Shown: positions 22,691-35,289 of the stretch, piece by piece
Numbering within the stretch: the stretch's first letter is position 1
How the letters are laid out: each line of letters opens with the position of its first letter
Source: Rhodamnia argentea
Taxonomy: Eukaryota > Streptophyta > Magnoliopsida > Myrtales > Myrtaceae
Assembly: GCF_020921035.1 (NCBI RefSeq)
Contig: NC_063157.1
Coordinates: forward strand, 4,894,501 to 4,958,500
Length of the DNA: 64,000 nt
Reading direction: 5' to 3'
The notes under the pieces: generated by a model
The model's database searches: none
Seen by the model: only the letters and a program-made list of their open reading frames with translations
What the model was told of the DNA's origin: nothing
Program-made: the position numbers and the translations under genes

Positions 22691-25600
22691 AAAATTGTTA
22701 ATTTCCACAAACTTTATCACAATATGAAAAGCAATGCAGAGCAACTGTCTTCCAACATAAGGTACTCTTAAATAAAACAGATTGGTCCAGCAAGTAAAAA
22801 TGTCGGCCATAAGTTTTTATGTAGGAATCCAAGGATGGTTATGCCCATATAAATTCAAATTATGCACTAAGGAAGGATTTTTCAAGAAACATTCATCTCC
22901 AACGAGGCATTTAATAATTCCTATGTCTGATAATTTCACACATAATTTTTTCTGCTTCTTGATGATTATACCATTTTGAGGCTTAAGTGCCCATGAACTC
23001 TTTCCAACTAATGCGAATGAGAAAATCCTAATACCACTTCCTGTATCATAGTATGTAGCTTAAACCAACCATGCATCTAGAATACAATCCATGAACACAC
23101 AAACTAATGGTCCAAGGGTCAAGGCTCATTTATTTTAAAGTACTTTCTAAAGCATCTTTCTCCTTTCAAGAACTGGCACAATCAAGGGAATTGAAAAAGA
23201 ATGTCTCTAAACCCTCGGATCCATTCACATTCAACTATTTTTAGTCGGAATTCACATTCGACTTGGAGATGATGCCGTCCTATTATTTCATGAAAATTGT
23301 ATATTTGTACATAAAGATGAGCATTGTCTTTGAGGGTTGATGGGATCGTAGAGTAATTCTAGTGAGCCTGGAATTGATTTAAAACAAGAAAACTATTTAC
23401 TTTTTCTTTTGTGTATAGTTAGCCACCGATTCCTCTTTAAAATGATGTTTTGGATCTGTTATCTATTTTTATCAAAACATGATCAATCCTTAATTGATCA
23501 TAACTTTTTAATCCGATTCGCGTTTGACTCGATTTTTTTTTCAATGGAAAGCACTTGATCCAAACTTTTGAAATGCACAAGCAATTAAAGAATAGTGCAA
23601 TATTAGTCAATGAATGGAAAGTAGCAAAAACATTTAATTTTCACAAACTTTACCACAAAATGAAAATCAATACAAAGCAACGTGACTTCCAAGATAAAGA
23701 AGAGATTGGTTTAACAAGCAAAAATATGGGTGATAAGTTTTTAGTCAGGTGATAAGTTTTTAGCTAGGAATCCATGGATGATTGCCCGTCTAAATTCAAA
23801 TCGTGCACGTGAGGATAAGAAGATCAAACTTACTTGAGGAGGGATTTTTCAAGGAAGATTCATCTCCATTGAAGCATTTAAGAATTCCCATGTCCGATAA
23901 GATAATTTTTCTTTCTTTAGATGATAATAGCATTTTGAGACTTAACTATCCATGAACTATATCCAACTAATGCAAATGAGCAAGTCCTAATACCACTACT
24001 TGTATCGTAATGTAGAGTAGACATGACTATGAACTATAGACAACTAATACAAATGAGCAAGGCCTAATACCACTGTATCATAGTATAGAGTAGATATGAC
24101 TTAAACAACCATGCATCTAGAACCCATCAACACTAAGATCACCGACACAAATCAAAGAGCTAGCCAAAGGATCAAGGCTAATCTCTTTAAAAGCACTTCC
24201 TAAACCATCATTCTCCTTTGAAGAACTTGAAAGCCACTTCGTTTGACACCATCAAGAGAATCGACATTTTCATAATGTCATATTTACACATTTTTCAGTG
24301 TGCTTATTCTGACCTTAATTATTATCATAGGTGAAGCACATTTTCTATTAGTCAAAACTCAAGACAACAACTCATCAACAATGCTGGAGAGCAGCACATA
24401 CGAATAGAGTCGTGGAAAAATGTTGTTCAAGCTGGCCGATGAATTTTGGACCGTCTTTGTGCTGAGGGAGGGATTACCCTATGTGGAGAAAGTGAAAGAG
24501 CTTCAAGAGCTCATGCAGCAAGCCAAGACGGCCTTCAACCTTTGAACCGTGTTACTAGCAATCATTTTGGTACTAAGTACTTGGAATGAAAATATGTTTG
24601 ATAATTTACCTATTGATGCCATTCCATTATTTCATCAAGATAGTATATATGCGTATAAAGATGAACACTATCTTTGAGATGGGTTGTAGAAGTCGCCCTA
24701 GTGAGTCAAGAAGTGATTTAAAACAAAAAGAAAATATTTACTTTTTCGCTTATGTATGTGTGATTTGGGCACCAATTTTTGTAATATGATGTTTTATGTT
24801 TATTATCTATTTTTATCTAAATATGATCGATCTTTATTCGATTATAACTTTTTAATCCGATTTACATTTGACTCGATTTTTTTATCAATGAAAAGCTCCT
24901 GATTCGAATTTTTGAAATGCATAAGCAATTAAAGAATAGAGCAACATTAGTCAATGAATGGAGAGTAGCAAAAACAATTAATTTTCACAAACTTTACCTC
25001 CATATGAAAAGCAATAGAAAGCAACTTGACTTCCAACGTAAAGAAGAGATTGGTTTGGCAAGTGAAAATATTGGTGATAAGTTTTTAGCCAGGAATCCAA
25101 GGATGATTACCCGATGCACTTGAGGAAAAGAAGATCAAACTTACTCGATGAAGGATTTTTCAAGGAAGATTCATCTCCATTGAAGCATATAATAATTCCC
25201 ATGTCCGATAAGATAATTTTTCCTCTTCTCAATAATAATAACATTTTGAGACTTCAACTGTCCATGAACTATATCCAACTAATGCAAATGAGCAAGTCTT
25301 AATATCACTTCCTGTATCGTAGTATAAACTAGACATGACTATGAATTATATCCAACTAATGCAAATGAGCAAGTCCTAATACCACTATATCACAATATAG
25401 AATATACATGACTTAAACAACCATGCATCTAGAACCAATCAACACGAACTAATGACCACCCACACACATCAAAGAGCTGGCCAAAGGGTAAAGGCTCATT
25501 TCTTTAGAAGTACTTCCTAAAGCATCATTCTCCTTTGAAGAACTTGAAAGTCACTTCGTGCGACACCATCAAGAGAATCAACAGTTTCATAATGCCAATA

Positions 25601-28110
25601 CACATTTTTCATTGTGCTTATTTTGACCTTAATTATTATCACAGGTGAAGCACGCTTTCTATTAATCAAAACTCAAGACAACAACTCATCAACAATGTTG
25701 TAGAGAAGGCACATACGAATAGAGCCACGGAAAACATGTTACTCAAGCTGCCCAATAAATTTTGGGCTGTCTTTACCCAGAGGGAAGGATTACCTATCTT
25801 TCGGTGGAGAAAGCGCAAGAGCTTCAAGAGCTCATGCAGTAAGCCAAAACGGCCTACAACATTTGAAAAGATATGAAATACTTGTTTTAGTGATACTTTC
25901 AACCATGGCACTAGCGATCATTTTGTTGCTAAGTACATGGAATGAAAATATGACTGATAATTTTCCTAGTGATGTCTTTCCATTATTTCATCAAGGTTAT
26001 ATATATGCACATGAAGATGAGCACAATCTTTGAGGTAGGGTTGTAGAAGTCACCCTACCGAGTCAAGAAGTGATTTAAAACAAAAGAAAAATTATCTACC
26101 TTTTCGCTTATGTATGTCTTCATTACGGGTGCATTAGACACCCATTTTTTTAATATGATGTTTTATGTTTATTATCTATTTTTATCTAAATATGATCGAT
26201 CTTTAATCGATTATAACTTTTTAATTCAATTTACGTTTGACTTGATTTTTTTATCAACAAAAAGCCCTTGATCCGATCTTTTGAAATGCACAAGCAATTA
26301 AAGAATAGTGCAATATTAGTCAATGAACAGAGAGTAGCAAAAATAGTTAATTTTCATAAACTTTAGCATAAAATGAAAAACAATAGAAAGCAATCCGACT
26401 TCCAAAATAAAGAAGAGATTGATCTAGCAAGTAAAAATATCCGCGATATGTTTTTAGCTAGGAATCCAAGGGTAATTACCCATCTAAATTCAAATCATGC
26501 TAGTGAGTAAACAAAGATCAAACTTACTCAAGGAGGGATTTTTCGAGGAAGGTTCATCTCTATTGAAGCATTTAATAATTCCCATGTCTGATAAGATGAT
26601 TTTTCCTTCTTATCAATGCTAATAACATTTTGAGACTTTAACTGTCCAGAACTATATCAAACTAATGCAAATGAGCAAGTACTAATACCACTGAGTTATA
26701 GTATATAGTAGACATGACTTAAACAACCATGCATCTAGAACCAATCAACACGAACTAATGACCACCCACACACATCAAAGAGCTGGCCAAAGGATCAAGG
26801 CTCATCTCTTTTAAAGTACTTCCTAAAGCATCATTCTCCTTTGAAGAATTTGAAAGCCACTTCATATGACACCATCAAGAGAATCGATATTTTCATAATG
26901 TCAATAATGCACATTTTTCACTATGCTTATTTTGACCTTAATTATTATTACAGATGAAGCACACTTTTTATCAATCAAAAACTCGAGACAACAACTCATC
27001 AACAATGCTGGAGAGAAGGCACAGATGAATAAAGCCGTGGAAAACATGTTGCTCAAGCTGCCCGATGAATTTTGGGCTGTCGAGGGAAAAATTACTTATC
27101 TTTCGGTGGAGAAAGTGCGAGAGCTTCAAGAGCTCATGTAGCAAGTCAAGACGGCCTACAACATTTGAAAAGGTATGAAATACTTGTTTTAGTGATACTT
27201 TCAACCATGGCACCAGCGATCATTTTGTTGCTAAGTAGGTGGAATGAAAATATGTTTGATGATTTGCCTAGTGATATCTTTCCATTATTTCATCAAGGTT
27301 ATATATATGCACATGAAGATGAGCACCATCTTTGAGTTAGGGTTGTAAAAGTCACCCTACTGAGTCAAGAAGAGATTTAAAAAAAATATATATATATCTA
27401 CTCTTTCGCTTATGTATGTCTTCATTAGAGGTGGGTTAGACACCAATTTTTTTAATATGATGTTTTATGTTTATTATCTATTTTTATCTTGATTTTTTTT
27501 TATCAACAGAAAGCTCATGATCCAATCTTTTGAAATGCACAAGCAATTAAAGAATAGCGCGATATTAGTCAATGAACGGAGAGTGGCAAAAACGGTTAAT
27601 TTTCATAAACTTTACGACAAAATGAAAAATAATAGAAAGCAACCGGACTTCCAAACTAAAGAAGAGATTGGTCGAGCAAGTAAAAATATCGCGATATGGT
27701 TTTAGCCAGGAATCCAAGGATATTACCCATCTAAATTCAAATCAAAGAAGGTCAAACTTACTCGAGGAAGGATTTTTCAAGGAAGATTCATCTCTATTGA
27801 AGCATTTAATAATTCCCATGTCCGATAAGATGATTTTAACATTTTGAGACTTTAACTGTCCAGAACTATATCCAACTAATGCAAATGAGCAAGTACTAAT
27901 ACCACTGAATTATAGTATATAGTAGACATGACTTAAACAACCATGCATCTAGAACCAATCAACACGAACTAATGATCACCCACACACATCAAAGAGCTGG
28001 CCAAAGATCAAGGCTTATCTCTTTTAAAGTACTTCCTAAAGCGTCATTCTCCTTTGAAGAATTTGAACGCCACTTCATAGGACACCATCAAAAGAATCGA
28101 CATTTTCATA

Positions 28111-28620
28111 TCTTATCAATGGTTTCCCTTGCATTACCGGGTATGAGTGGTTTTCTTGCAGAATTGATAGTATTTTTTGGAATAATTACCAGCCAATCCT
28201 CAGGCTTTATTTGTAAAGTCTCTATTCGTTGACAATCAAAGCCCAAAGATCTATGAGCTAGTCCTTGCTTGACTAGCCAAGATTCTACAGGAACAAACCT
28301 ATGGGACTTAAGAAATGATGGATCACCTAGATTCAACAAATGAGGTGGGTTCATTAACAATTCAAAGATGAAAAGAAAAAATGGCAAAAAAGAAAGCTTT
28401 TCTTCCTCTTCTATATCTTACATCTATAGTATTTTTGCCCTCCCTCTCTCATTTAATAAATGTCTCGAAATCAAACGGGTTTTACATGAAGAAGATTTGG
28501 CTCAGTATATTCTATTCGATGCGGATAGGAAAAGCAATATTCTTATTTCTACCAGAAAAATAAATGGATTTGGGATTTAATCTATTCGATGATATAAAGA
28601 CATTACAATCAGCAAAAATA
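28111..28620. other. Nuclear plastid DNA mosaic (NUPT): ndhD, ndhJ, cemA fragments
   Basis: Three plastid gene pieces are joined inside the 1.3 kb array. (1) 28115-28196 (+) reads [20 protein letters not shown], a C-terminal part of NdhD. (2) About 28193-28290 (-) reads [20 protein letters not shown], then TLQIKPEDW, the N-terminus of NdhJ. (3) 28381 to about 28475 (+) starts [20 protein letters not shown], the start of CemA, with a small deletion shifting the frame before LSFNKCLE. The sequence between 28291 and 28380 and from 28476 on also looks plastid-like but I cannot place it. These genes lie apart in plastid genomes, so the pieces were joined before or during insertion. All are fragments with no expected function. 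Confidence 0.8.
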
Positions 28621-29496
28621 GAGAGTTGATATTTTTAAATGTCAATAATACACATTTTTCTTTGTGCTTATTTTGCCCTCAATTATTATTATAGGTGAAG
28701 CACGCTTTTTATCAATCAAAAACTCAAGACAAAAACTCATCAACAATACTAGAGAGAAGGCACATACGAATAGAGCCGCGAAAAACATGTTGCTCAAGTT
28801 GCCCAATGAATTCTAGGCTGTGTTTGCGCTGGGGGAAGGATTACCTATGTTTCAATGGAGAAAGCGCAAGAGCTTCAAGAGCAAACATGTTGCTCAAGCT
28901 ACCCAATGAATTCTGGGCTGTCTTTGCTCTAAGGAAGGATTATCCCATGTTTCAATGGAGAAAGCGCAAGAGCTTCGAGAGCTCATGCAGCAAGTCAAGA
29001 TGTCTTTGCTCTAAGGAAGGATTACCCTATGTTTCAATGGAGAAAGCGCAAGAGCTTCAAGAGCTTCAAGAGCTCATGCAGCAAGTCAAGATGGCATTCA
29101 ACGTTAGAGTGATACTTTGAACCATGATACTAGTGATCATTTTGTTGCTAAGTACCTGGAATGAAAACAGGTAAGATTGCCTAGTGATGTCTTTCCATTA
29201 TTTCATCTAGATAGTATATGTGCACATGAAGATGAGCACTATCTTTAAGGTGGGGTTGTAGAAGTCGCCTTAGTGAGTCAAGAACTGATTTAAACAAAAA
29301 AGAAAAATTATCTACTTTTTCGCATTTGTTTTGGTGAGTCAAGAACGGTGTTATCAAAATATAAACAAGGCATATATGTTACTACTGTGCTTTTTGGTGT
29401 GGTTTTCAAAACCATTGTATCAACTAAATTTTCTCCGAACCTTATTTTGAAAAGTTCGATTTTTTTTTTTTTTGCGGAGGTCATCCATTCACATTT

Positions 29497-29700
29497 GCAA
29501 TGATTTATTCCTCATCAAATCTTTGGTTACTAATCTACATATCAGCTTTATTTTTTTCCAAAATCAAAGACCAAGTGACTTGATTGAAAAAAAATTCAAT
29601 TTGAAGAATTGGGTCGTACCAATTAAAAGTTTGACACCATGCTATGAATATAGCACAAAACAAGAGGCCACCTATGCACTTTTGCCTTGTCCAATTCTTT
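29497..29700 (+). repeat. Right copy of the flank seen at 20737-20960
   Basis: Starts GCAATGATTTATTCC and contains GAATTGGGTCGTACC and ATATAGCACAAAACAAG, in the order of the left copy. The pair brackets the 1.3 kb array. Confidence 0.7.
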
Positions 29701-29995
29701 TCAAAATGCCTCTTTCATCTTTAATGATGATTAGATGCAAATTGCACATTTGCGAGGCAGCTATTTCATTATCACTTCTAAGCTTCGAAGAAGCAGTATG
29801 ATTGTATTTTGGCGATTACACAGTGAAAGATTCGAGCACCGAGTTATACTTCAAATGATCCTATAATTAATGTTTCGGACTAGGAAAAAGAACATAATAT
29901 CACAAAATACTGTTTTAAAGAAAATGCAATGTGCTATTTTAGTTGGTATAGACATTGCAGCTATTTTCTGGTAATATGTCGGAGATTCGAAGCAT

Positions 29996-31485
29996 TTATC
30001 CATGGAGAGAAGCATACTGATGAGGATGGTAATGAAGGATTTCGTTCCACATCATCTCCCTAATCATAGGCTCCCCCATACTCTCGTCGATGTCGAGGCT
30101 AATCGGGTACTGAGCCGGCGGGTTGCATCGCGGGTCGTACAGCCCTGCCATGTAAGGATGCTGGAGCGCCTCCGTCACGGTGATCCTCTTCCTTGGGTCG
30201 AACACGAGCATCTGCTGCAGCAGGTCCACAGCCAGAGAATCAGCCTGCGGGTACAGCTGGGAGAAGTGGGTTCCCCTCGAGACGGGCAGCTCCTTGATGT
30301 ACCTCCAGGCCTTCGGGTTGTCGATGAACTCGATGTCCTCCTCCCTCTGGCTCCCCAGTGTGTTGATGATCAGCTTCAGCTGGTTGAGGCACTCCGACCC
30401 AGGGAACACGGGCTTGCGCCCGAGGATCTCGGCAAAGATGCAGCCCACAGACCAGACGTCAATCGAGGTCCCGTAGTTGTCGCACGAGAGCAGCAGCTCA
30501 GGGGCGCGGTACCAGCGCGTGACCACGTACTCGGTCATGAACTGCCCCTCGCCTTGGCTGGTCCGCGCGAGCCCGAAGTCGCATATCTTCAGGTCGCCGT
30601 TGGCGTTCACCAGGAGGTTTCCGGGCTTGAGGTCGCGGTGAAGAACGTTGGCCGAGTGGAGATACTTCAGCCCTCGCAGTAACTGAATGTGCAGAGTCAA
30701 AACCAGAACAAGAGTTAGAACTGAAGAATAGTACATGCAATGCAATGCAATGCAATGAAACAATGTATATCATGAAGTTAGTCCAGCAAAGCTAGTGGTA
30801 CAGAACTCGATTTGCAGTCATATTTTAGCTATGAGCAAGAACTTTCATTTGGCAAAAAGTTGCACTTCAGAATATTTGCCTAACCCAAAGTTGAATGTTG
30901 CCTTCGAGTTAATGAATGTTGGCCGAATGGCAATCTCATATCACCACACCTGAGGTCGCAATTCCGAGGAGCAACATGTGCATTATTATCCTATCAAACC
31001 AAAAGGCAGTGCACAGCTGAATCAGCAGTAGAATTCGATGGAGGAAAGTCGCGAATTGTTACCTGAAAAATGAAGTACTTGCAATGGTCGTTGGACAGCG
31101 GCTGCGAGGACTTGATGATCTGGTGCAGATCGATGTCCATGAGCTCATAAACCAAGTACACATCCTTGAAGCTACTGCTGTGGACCGGCAACATCACATC
31201 CTTCAGGGCAATCACATTCTCATGCTTGATGTGCCTCAGGAGCATGAGCTCCCTCAGGGTCCGCAGCGCGTCCACCCGGTTCTCGAACACATTGTGGATC
31301 TTCTTGATCGCGACTTTCTCGTTCGTCTCCCTGTTGTTCGACGAGCACACCACGCCGTACGCCCCTTTCCCGATGGGCTTGATGGGCTCATACTTGGTGT
31401 CCACCTCGAACAGAGTTTGCCACACTGAGTAGTAATTCTTCCCTCTCTGCCCAATTCCATCTGGGGGCTCAACCAGAGTCGCCAT
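29996..31485 (-). CDS. Group C MAP kinase (MPK1/2/7-like), two exons
   Basis: Exon 1 is 31063-31485 and exon 2 is 29996-30682; 1110 nt, 369 residues. Two coding exons are typical of plant group C MAPKs (most others have six). The start [20 protein letters not shown] aligns with MPK1/2/7. Kinase marks: Gly-rich loop IGKGAYGVV (about 38-46), ATP-binding Lys in VAIKK (about 61), catalytic loop HRDLKPGN (Asp about 158), DFG (about 176), activation loop TEY (191-193) in [15 protein letters not shown], and the MAPK insert/substrate region to [10 protein letters not shown]. It is a cytosolic and nuclear Ser/Thr kinase activated by dual phosphorylation of TEY by a MAPKK (group C members usually via MKK3). 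All essential residues are present. The coding intron contains a short TGCAA microsatellite near 30735-30757. A 5' UTR intron is likely between about 31497 (acceptor GATTAG) and 31727 (donor GTAAGA). Confidence 0.95.
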
Positions 31486-33202
31486 ATACCCCCTAATCAC
31501 AACCAAAACTCTATCACCATAAGCACAAAAGGAGAGAAAGAACAGAAAACTGGGACTGCAATGATTGATATCAAACCCAGAAGTGAATTGGGCTTAATCT
31601 GTGAAGTCGACTCATAATTTACCAAGAATTCAGGAGAGTTCAGCTTCAATTTCAATGCATGAGCGAGAAAAGAAGAGCTGGAAATCCCAACATAAGAAGA
31701 TGTAAGATGGAATAGGAATTGATTCTTACTTGCCGCTTCTGCTGCGGAACTGTGACCTTTTTGAGATCACCTTCTTGCCAAACTGTGCTTATGCTCTCTT
31801 TGCCCTTTTCGATTTTCTCTGGTCTTTTCTCTTGATTATAAAATTCTGTCCTCTACCTTCTCTGGACTGTCTTCCAGACCAAGCCCGCCACCAAACACCC
31901 AAGTTCCAGATTCTTCAAACCTTTCCCTTCCTTTCCCTTCACATGATTCCAACTCCCCGCTCACTATTTTCCTGGAAAGTGAGAGCACCAAGAAACAATC
32001 AGAGGGCAACTACAGGAGGAACCCCCCTCCCCTGTTTTACAGGAAAAATCGCTGAAATTCTTTCTACTTCCCCACCAAAACCCACCAAGATCAATGACCA
32101 TAATCGAACCGAGCACGCACTCGGCTCGATAGACAAGTTCTTGCAAGCTACTGGGTTCGATTCAGATGTTGAAAAAGAGACAAATATCTCGATCAGATCT
32201 TGAGAAGAAGAGGCGTGAGCAGAGTGGGTTAAAAAGGGGAATCAAGACAACTGAAAGTGTGTGGTGACGAAGCTGTGGACACCCACGCATGGCACAGTAA
32301 GAAATTTATACAAGAGATTCTGCAATTTTCTTTCGTAATTTCTTGGAAAGCTCACCTAGAATCCATGAACGAAAGAACAAGCGGATACGATGAACTTGAG
32401 CTGCTTCATTACTCCAAGAAAAGCTTTGTTGATTTCGTGCCGCCGCGCGCGACCGGCTCACTTCTTGGGGCCGGCCAATGAAGAAAAATTCGTTCCCCTT
32501 GCTTGTGTTGATAATTAGCTCTTAGTCTATCTTATCTAAATGTACTTAACACGTAAGATTTCGTGTAATCTCATTAGAATTGGGTTAAATTGGTCCGGGG
32601 CGACTTTTGAAATATTGATTGTACGAAAGTGAAAAGACTCGTAAAAAGAATCGTCAATAATTGAGCATGTTGTCGAGGACTAAATTGGAAACAAATTTGA
32701 TATTTTCAACATGCTTGAAAAAGAAAATTTATAGGACACGTTTCTTTTTCCTAATAACGAGGTGCTTTGGACCATATTGAGATCGGATAATTTTTTACTG
32801 AGATATGAAAGTATCTCATCGAAACGCTTAGAGCCATATTCCCGATCTTCCAAATGACTCAATACTCGATAGAGCGCTTCCCTTTCGTTGTAATCGAGAT
32901 TCCTCCCATCGCAAATTATTCCATGTATATTTACTTTTGAGCTTTATGTGATTCACTTGCAAAGGTTAAAATTAGGTACATTTTGTCTTTCCGTTATTCT
33001 TGTACATGTTTGCTTTCACCTAACATTTTACCCATTTGACCAAACCTTGGATTATTTTATCCGGACATAGCTTGAAACCCTAAAATCAAGAGCCTATTGG
33101 ATAACTTTGGATCAAGAGAAGTAGCCACCTAGCGCCTGCCTAATCTTCAATTTAGCACGCAATTGCAATTCGTGTAAATGGGTTTGTTGAATTATTATTA
33201 GG
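31486..33202. other. MAPK 5' UTR/promoter and spacer
   Basis: 31486-~32250 holds the leader (with the probable 5' UTR intron) and proximal promoter of the MAPK gene; pyrimidine-rich stretches on the plus strand near 31780-31970 fit a leader. From 32250 to 33202 nothing codes recognisably. Confidence 0.45.
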
Positions 33203-33706
33203 GTTAATACTATAAAAAATCTCAAACCGATATACCCGTGACAAATTTATCTTAAACTATTTTTTTGATCATGAAAAATCTTAAACTAGTACATCCGTGA
33301 TAAATTACCCCAAACTATTTTTTTGACCACCGAAAATCCTAAATTGGTACTATTATAATAACTTTATCCCGAATTAATTTTTTTGACCAAGAAAAATTTC
33401 AAGCCGGTACACCTGTGACAAATTTACTTTCCGTTAAATTAGATTAATATCACAAAAAACCTCAAATTGATAAACTTGTGATTCACATAGGGTAAAAATC
33501 CCAAATTGATACACTCGAGAACTGTCACATGACATTTAACTTAACAATTTAAAGGTTATATTTAATGAAAATTAACTGAGGGTAAATTTATTTGGGTAAA
33601 TTTGTTACAAGTTGATCAATTTGGAGTTTTTGGTTGTCAAAAAATAATTTGGGATAAATTTGTCATAGGTATACCAATTTTGGATTTTCCATGATGTTAA
33701 TCCTTA
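33203..33706. repeat. Fold-back MITE, family A copy 2 (~500 bp)
   Basis: The left end is GGGTTAATACTATAAAAAAT, TATACCCGTGACAAATTTATC; the right end on the other strand is GGATTAACATCATGGAAAAT, TATACCTATGACAAATTTATC. Internal repeats of AAACTATTTTTTTGA match copy 1 at 21682-22206. Confidence 0.72.
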
Positions 33707-34044
33707 TTATTATTATTAAGTTTGGGTTTCTTCAGATTCGTTTTAATTCTTGCAAACCGAAAAATGTAAAGTAAATGAATAAATGTAAGCATAGTCAAAT
33801 GATTTGAAGGGACAATTGCGTAATTGCACTGGAAGCATAAGTTTAGGCCCGAAGCAAGCGGCGCCAACACGTGGAAAGCGTTCGGTGAGGCCGGCTGGCT
33901 TGCTTCCATTTGCAGAGATCTCCTCTTTGTTGGGCCCACTGCCCACTCCCTAATCCTACGAATTATAATTATTACATTTTGTCACCCAAAAGTGAAATAA
34001 TAAATATTAAATACTCTAGGCAAAAAAAAAAAAAAAAAAAAAAA

Positions 34045-34745
34045 TAGGGCCAGTACCATAAAAAAACTAAGAACTTTACTCGAAAAAACCCTCCAATTTT
34101 AGGTACGGTCACAATTCTACTTGGAAACTTTTTTTATCCCGTTAAAAATCTCCAACTTTAAGTCAAATCCCAATTCTATCCTAATTTTTTTTGTTGGATT
34201 AAAATCCTTCAATTTTAGGTCCAGTTTCAATTTTATCATAAATTTTTCTCGTAAAAGATCACCAATTTTTACTTGAGTCCTAATTTTACCTTCATTAAAC
34301 TTCCGGCAAAATCGATTTTGCGGTCGATCTTTGATTTCTTGTGCTCGAGAATGTTCCATCTCTAGCAATCGAAGAGCTTGCCCCCGGGATACTCGAATAG
34401 CTTGTGCTTGGGAGTTTTTCATTTCCCAGTCGTTAACGATAAATTTTGGCCAGAGTATTAATAAGGGCAGATTTGTGGCTCAAGTAAAACTTTGGGGTTG
34501 TTTATGAGATTGTACAAATTTTAGAATAAAATTGAGACTGAATGGTAAAATTGGGACAGAACGTAAGTTGAGAGTCTTTTTATAGGAAAAAAGTTTATAC
34601 TAAATTGAGGTTTTTTATGGGACAAAGAAAAGTTTAGGATAGACTTGATGTTAGACCTAAAGTCGAAAGTTTTAATGAGACAAAAAGGTAAAAATGAGAC
34701 AAGAGCTAAAGTTTAAGGTTTTGTTTTCGGAGTATTAGGCCCAAA
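34045..34745. repeat. AT-rich fold-back repeat, different family (~700 bp)
   Basis: Starts GGGCCAGTACCATAAAAAAA after a poly-A run (34021-34044) and ends, on the other strand, TGGGCCTAATACTCCGAAAA. The left half repeats phrases such as TCCAATTTTAGGT and TTAAAAATCTCCAA; the right half has AGTTTAAGG-type complements. Short minus-strand frames here are by-products. Confidence 0.55.
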
Positions 34746-35147
34746 AAATTGATAGCACTAGTGTTATTCATCGCTAGCTCCGCAAATATTACGCCGATCA
34801 GAAATTTTTGGACCAATCTCTCTTTTTAATTGAAAGAATTTCGCGTGAATTTCTACTCTTTTGGGAATGAATTCGATCTTGACTGAAATCTTTTGATCGA
34901 TCAATTACGTTACTCCTAGTGTAACAAAACTCTCTTGCTTCATGTGTAACAAAAGTACTACATGGTCTATAAATTATATAGATTAAGCCCATTTACAACG
35001 TTTGATCACGTGTGTGCTAAGCTAGAGCTCACATAATTAATAATGCAGATGGTATTGACCGCAAGAAAAGTTCAGGTCATACGTCGTCTCACGGAATGTG
35101 CCTTGGAGAGACGGAATAGTCAATCGAAAAAAAGAGGAGGACTGTAC

Positions 35148-35219
35148 TGTGGCTGCTGGGATTCGAGCCCAGGTCTCCACGGCCACAACGTGGAATTCTA
35201 ACCACTAAACTACAGCCAC
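35148..35219 (-). tRNA. tRNA-His (GTG)
   Basis: On the minus strand the 72-nt sequence begins GTGGCTGTAGTTTAGTGGTT and ends with CCCAGCAGCCACA. The acceptor arm pairs GTGGCTG with CAGCCAC. The anticodon stem CCACG/CGTGG encloses the loop TTGTGGC, giving anticodon GTG. The T arm CTGGG-CTCGAAT-CCCAG is perfect. It matches my recollection of plant nuclear tRNA-His with perhaps one D-loop difference. The preceding G needed at position -1 is added after transcription in eukaryotes. Confidence 0.95.
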
Positions 35220-35289
35220 TTTCACTTGCCTTCCGTCATTTGAAATTCAACATAACGTATGGAAGAAATCGAATCCTTTTCATGCAATT

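Larger units (their letters stand above)
22320..29320 (+). repeat. Array of ~1.3 kb diverged direct repeats, content unidentified
   Basis: A head phrase, TTTGAAATGCACAA with AAAGAATAG following, occurs near 22341, 23566, 24913, 26280 and 27529 (steps 1.23, 1.35, 1.37 and 1.25 kb). A later block with CTCATCAACAATGCT and GAAAACATGTTGCTCAAGCTG occurs near 24.37, 25.69, 26.99 and 28.74 kb, followed by AGAGCTTCAAGAGCTCATG. That block can be read as ENMLLKLPDEFWAVF and then VQELQELM, preserved in several copies but broken by indels in all. I do not recognise the source. It may be a decayed, locally amplified gene with introns or an unclassified mobile element. Copies differ by many substitutions and small indels, so the expansion is not recent. 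Confidence 0.75.

Noticed and set aside
22320-29320. Possible CRISPR-like or satellite array
   Set aside because: Units are ~1.3 kb, diverged and contain other insertions; spacing is irregular, unlike satellites or CRISPR arrays.
30002-30682. 226-residue plus-strand open frame
   Set aside because: Exact antisense of MAPK exon 2; a by-product of codon bias in the real gene.
34117-34422. 101-residue minus-strand frame
   Set aside because: Lies in a fold-back AT-rich repeat; composition follows the repeat phrases.
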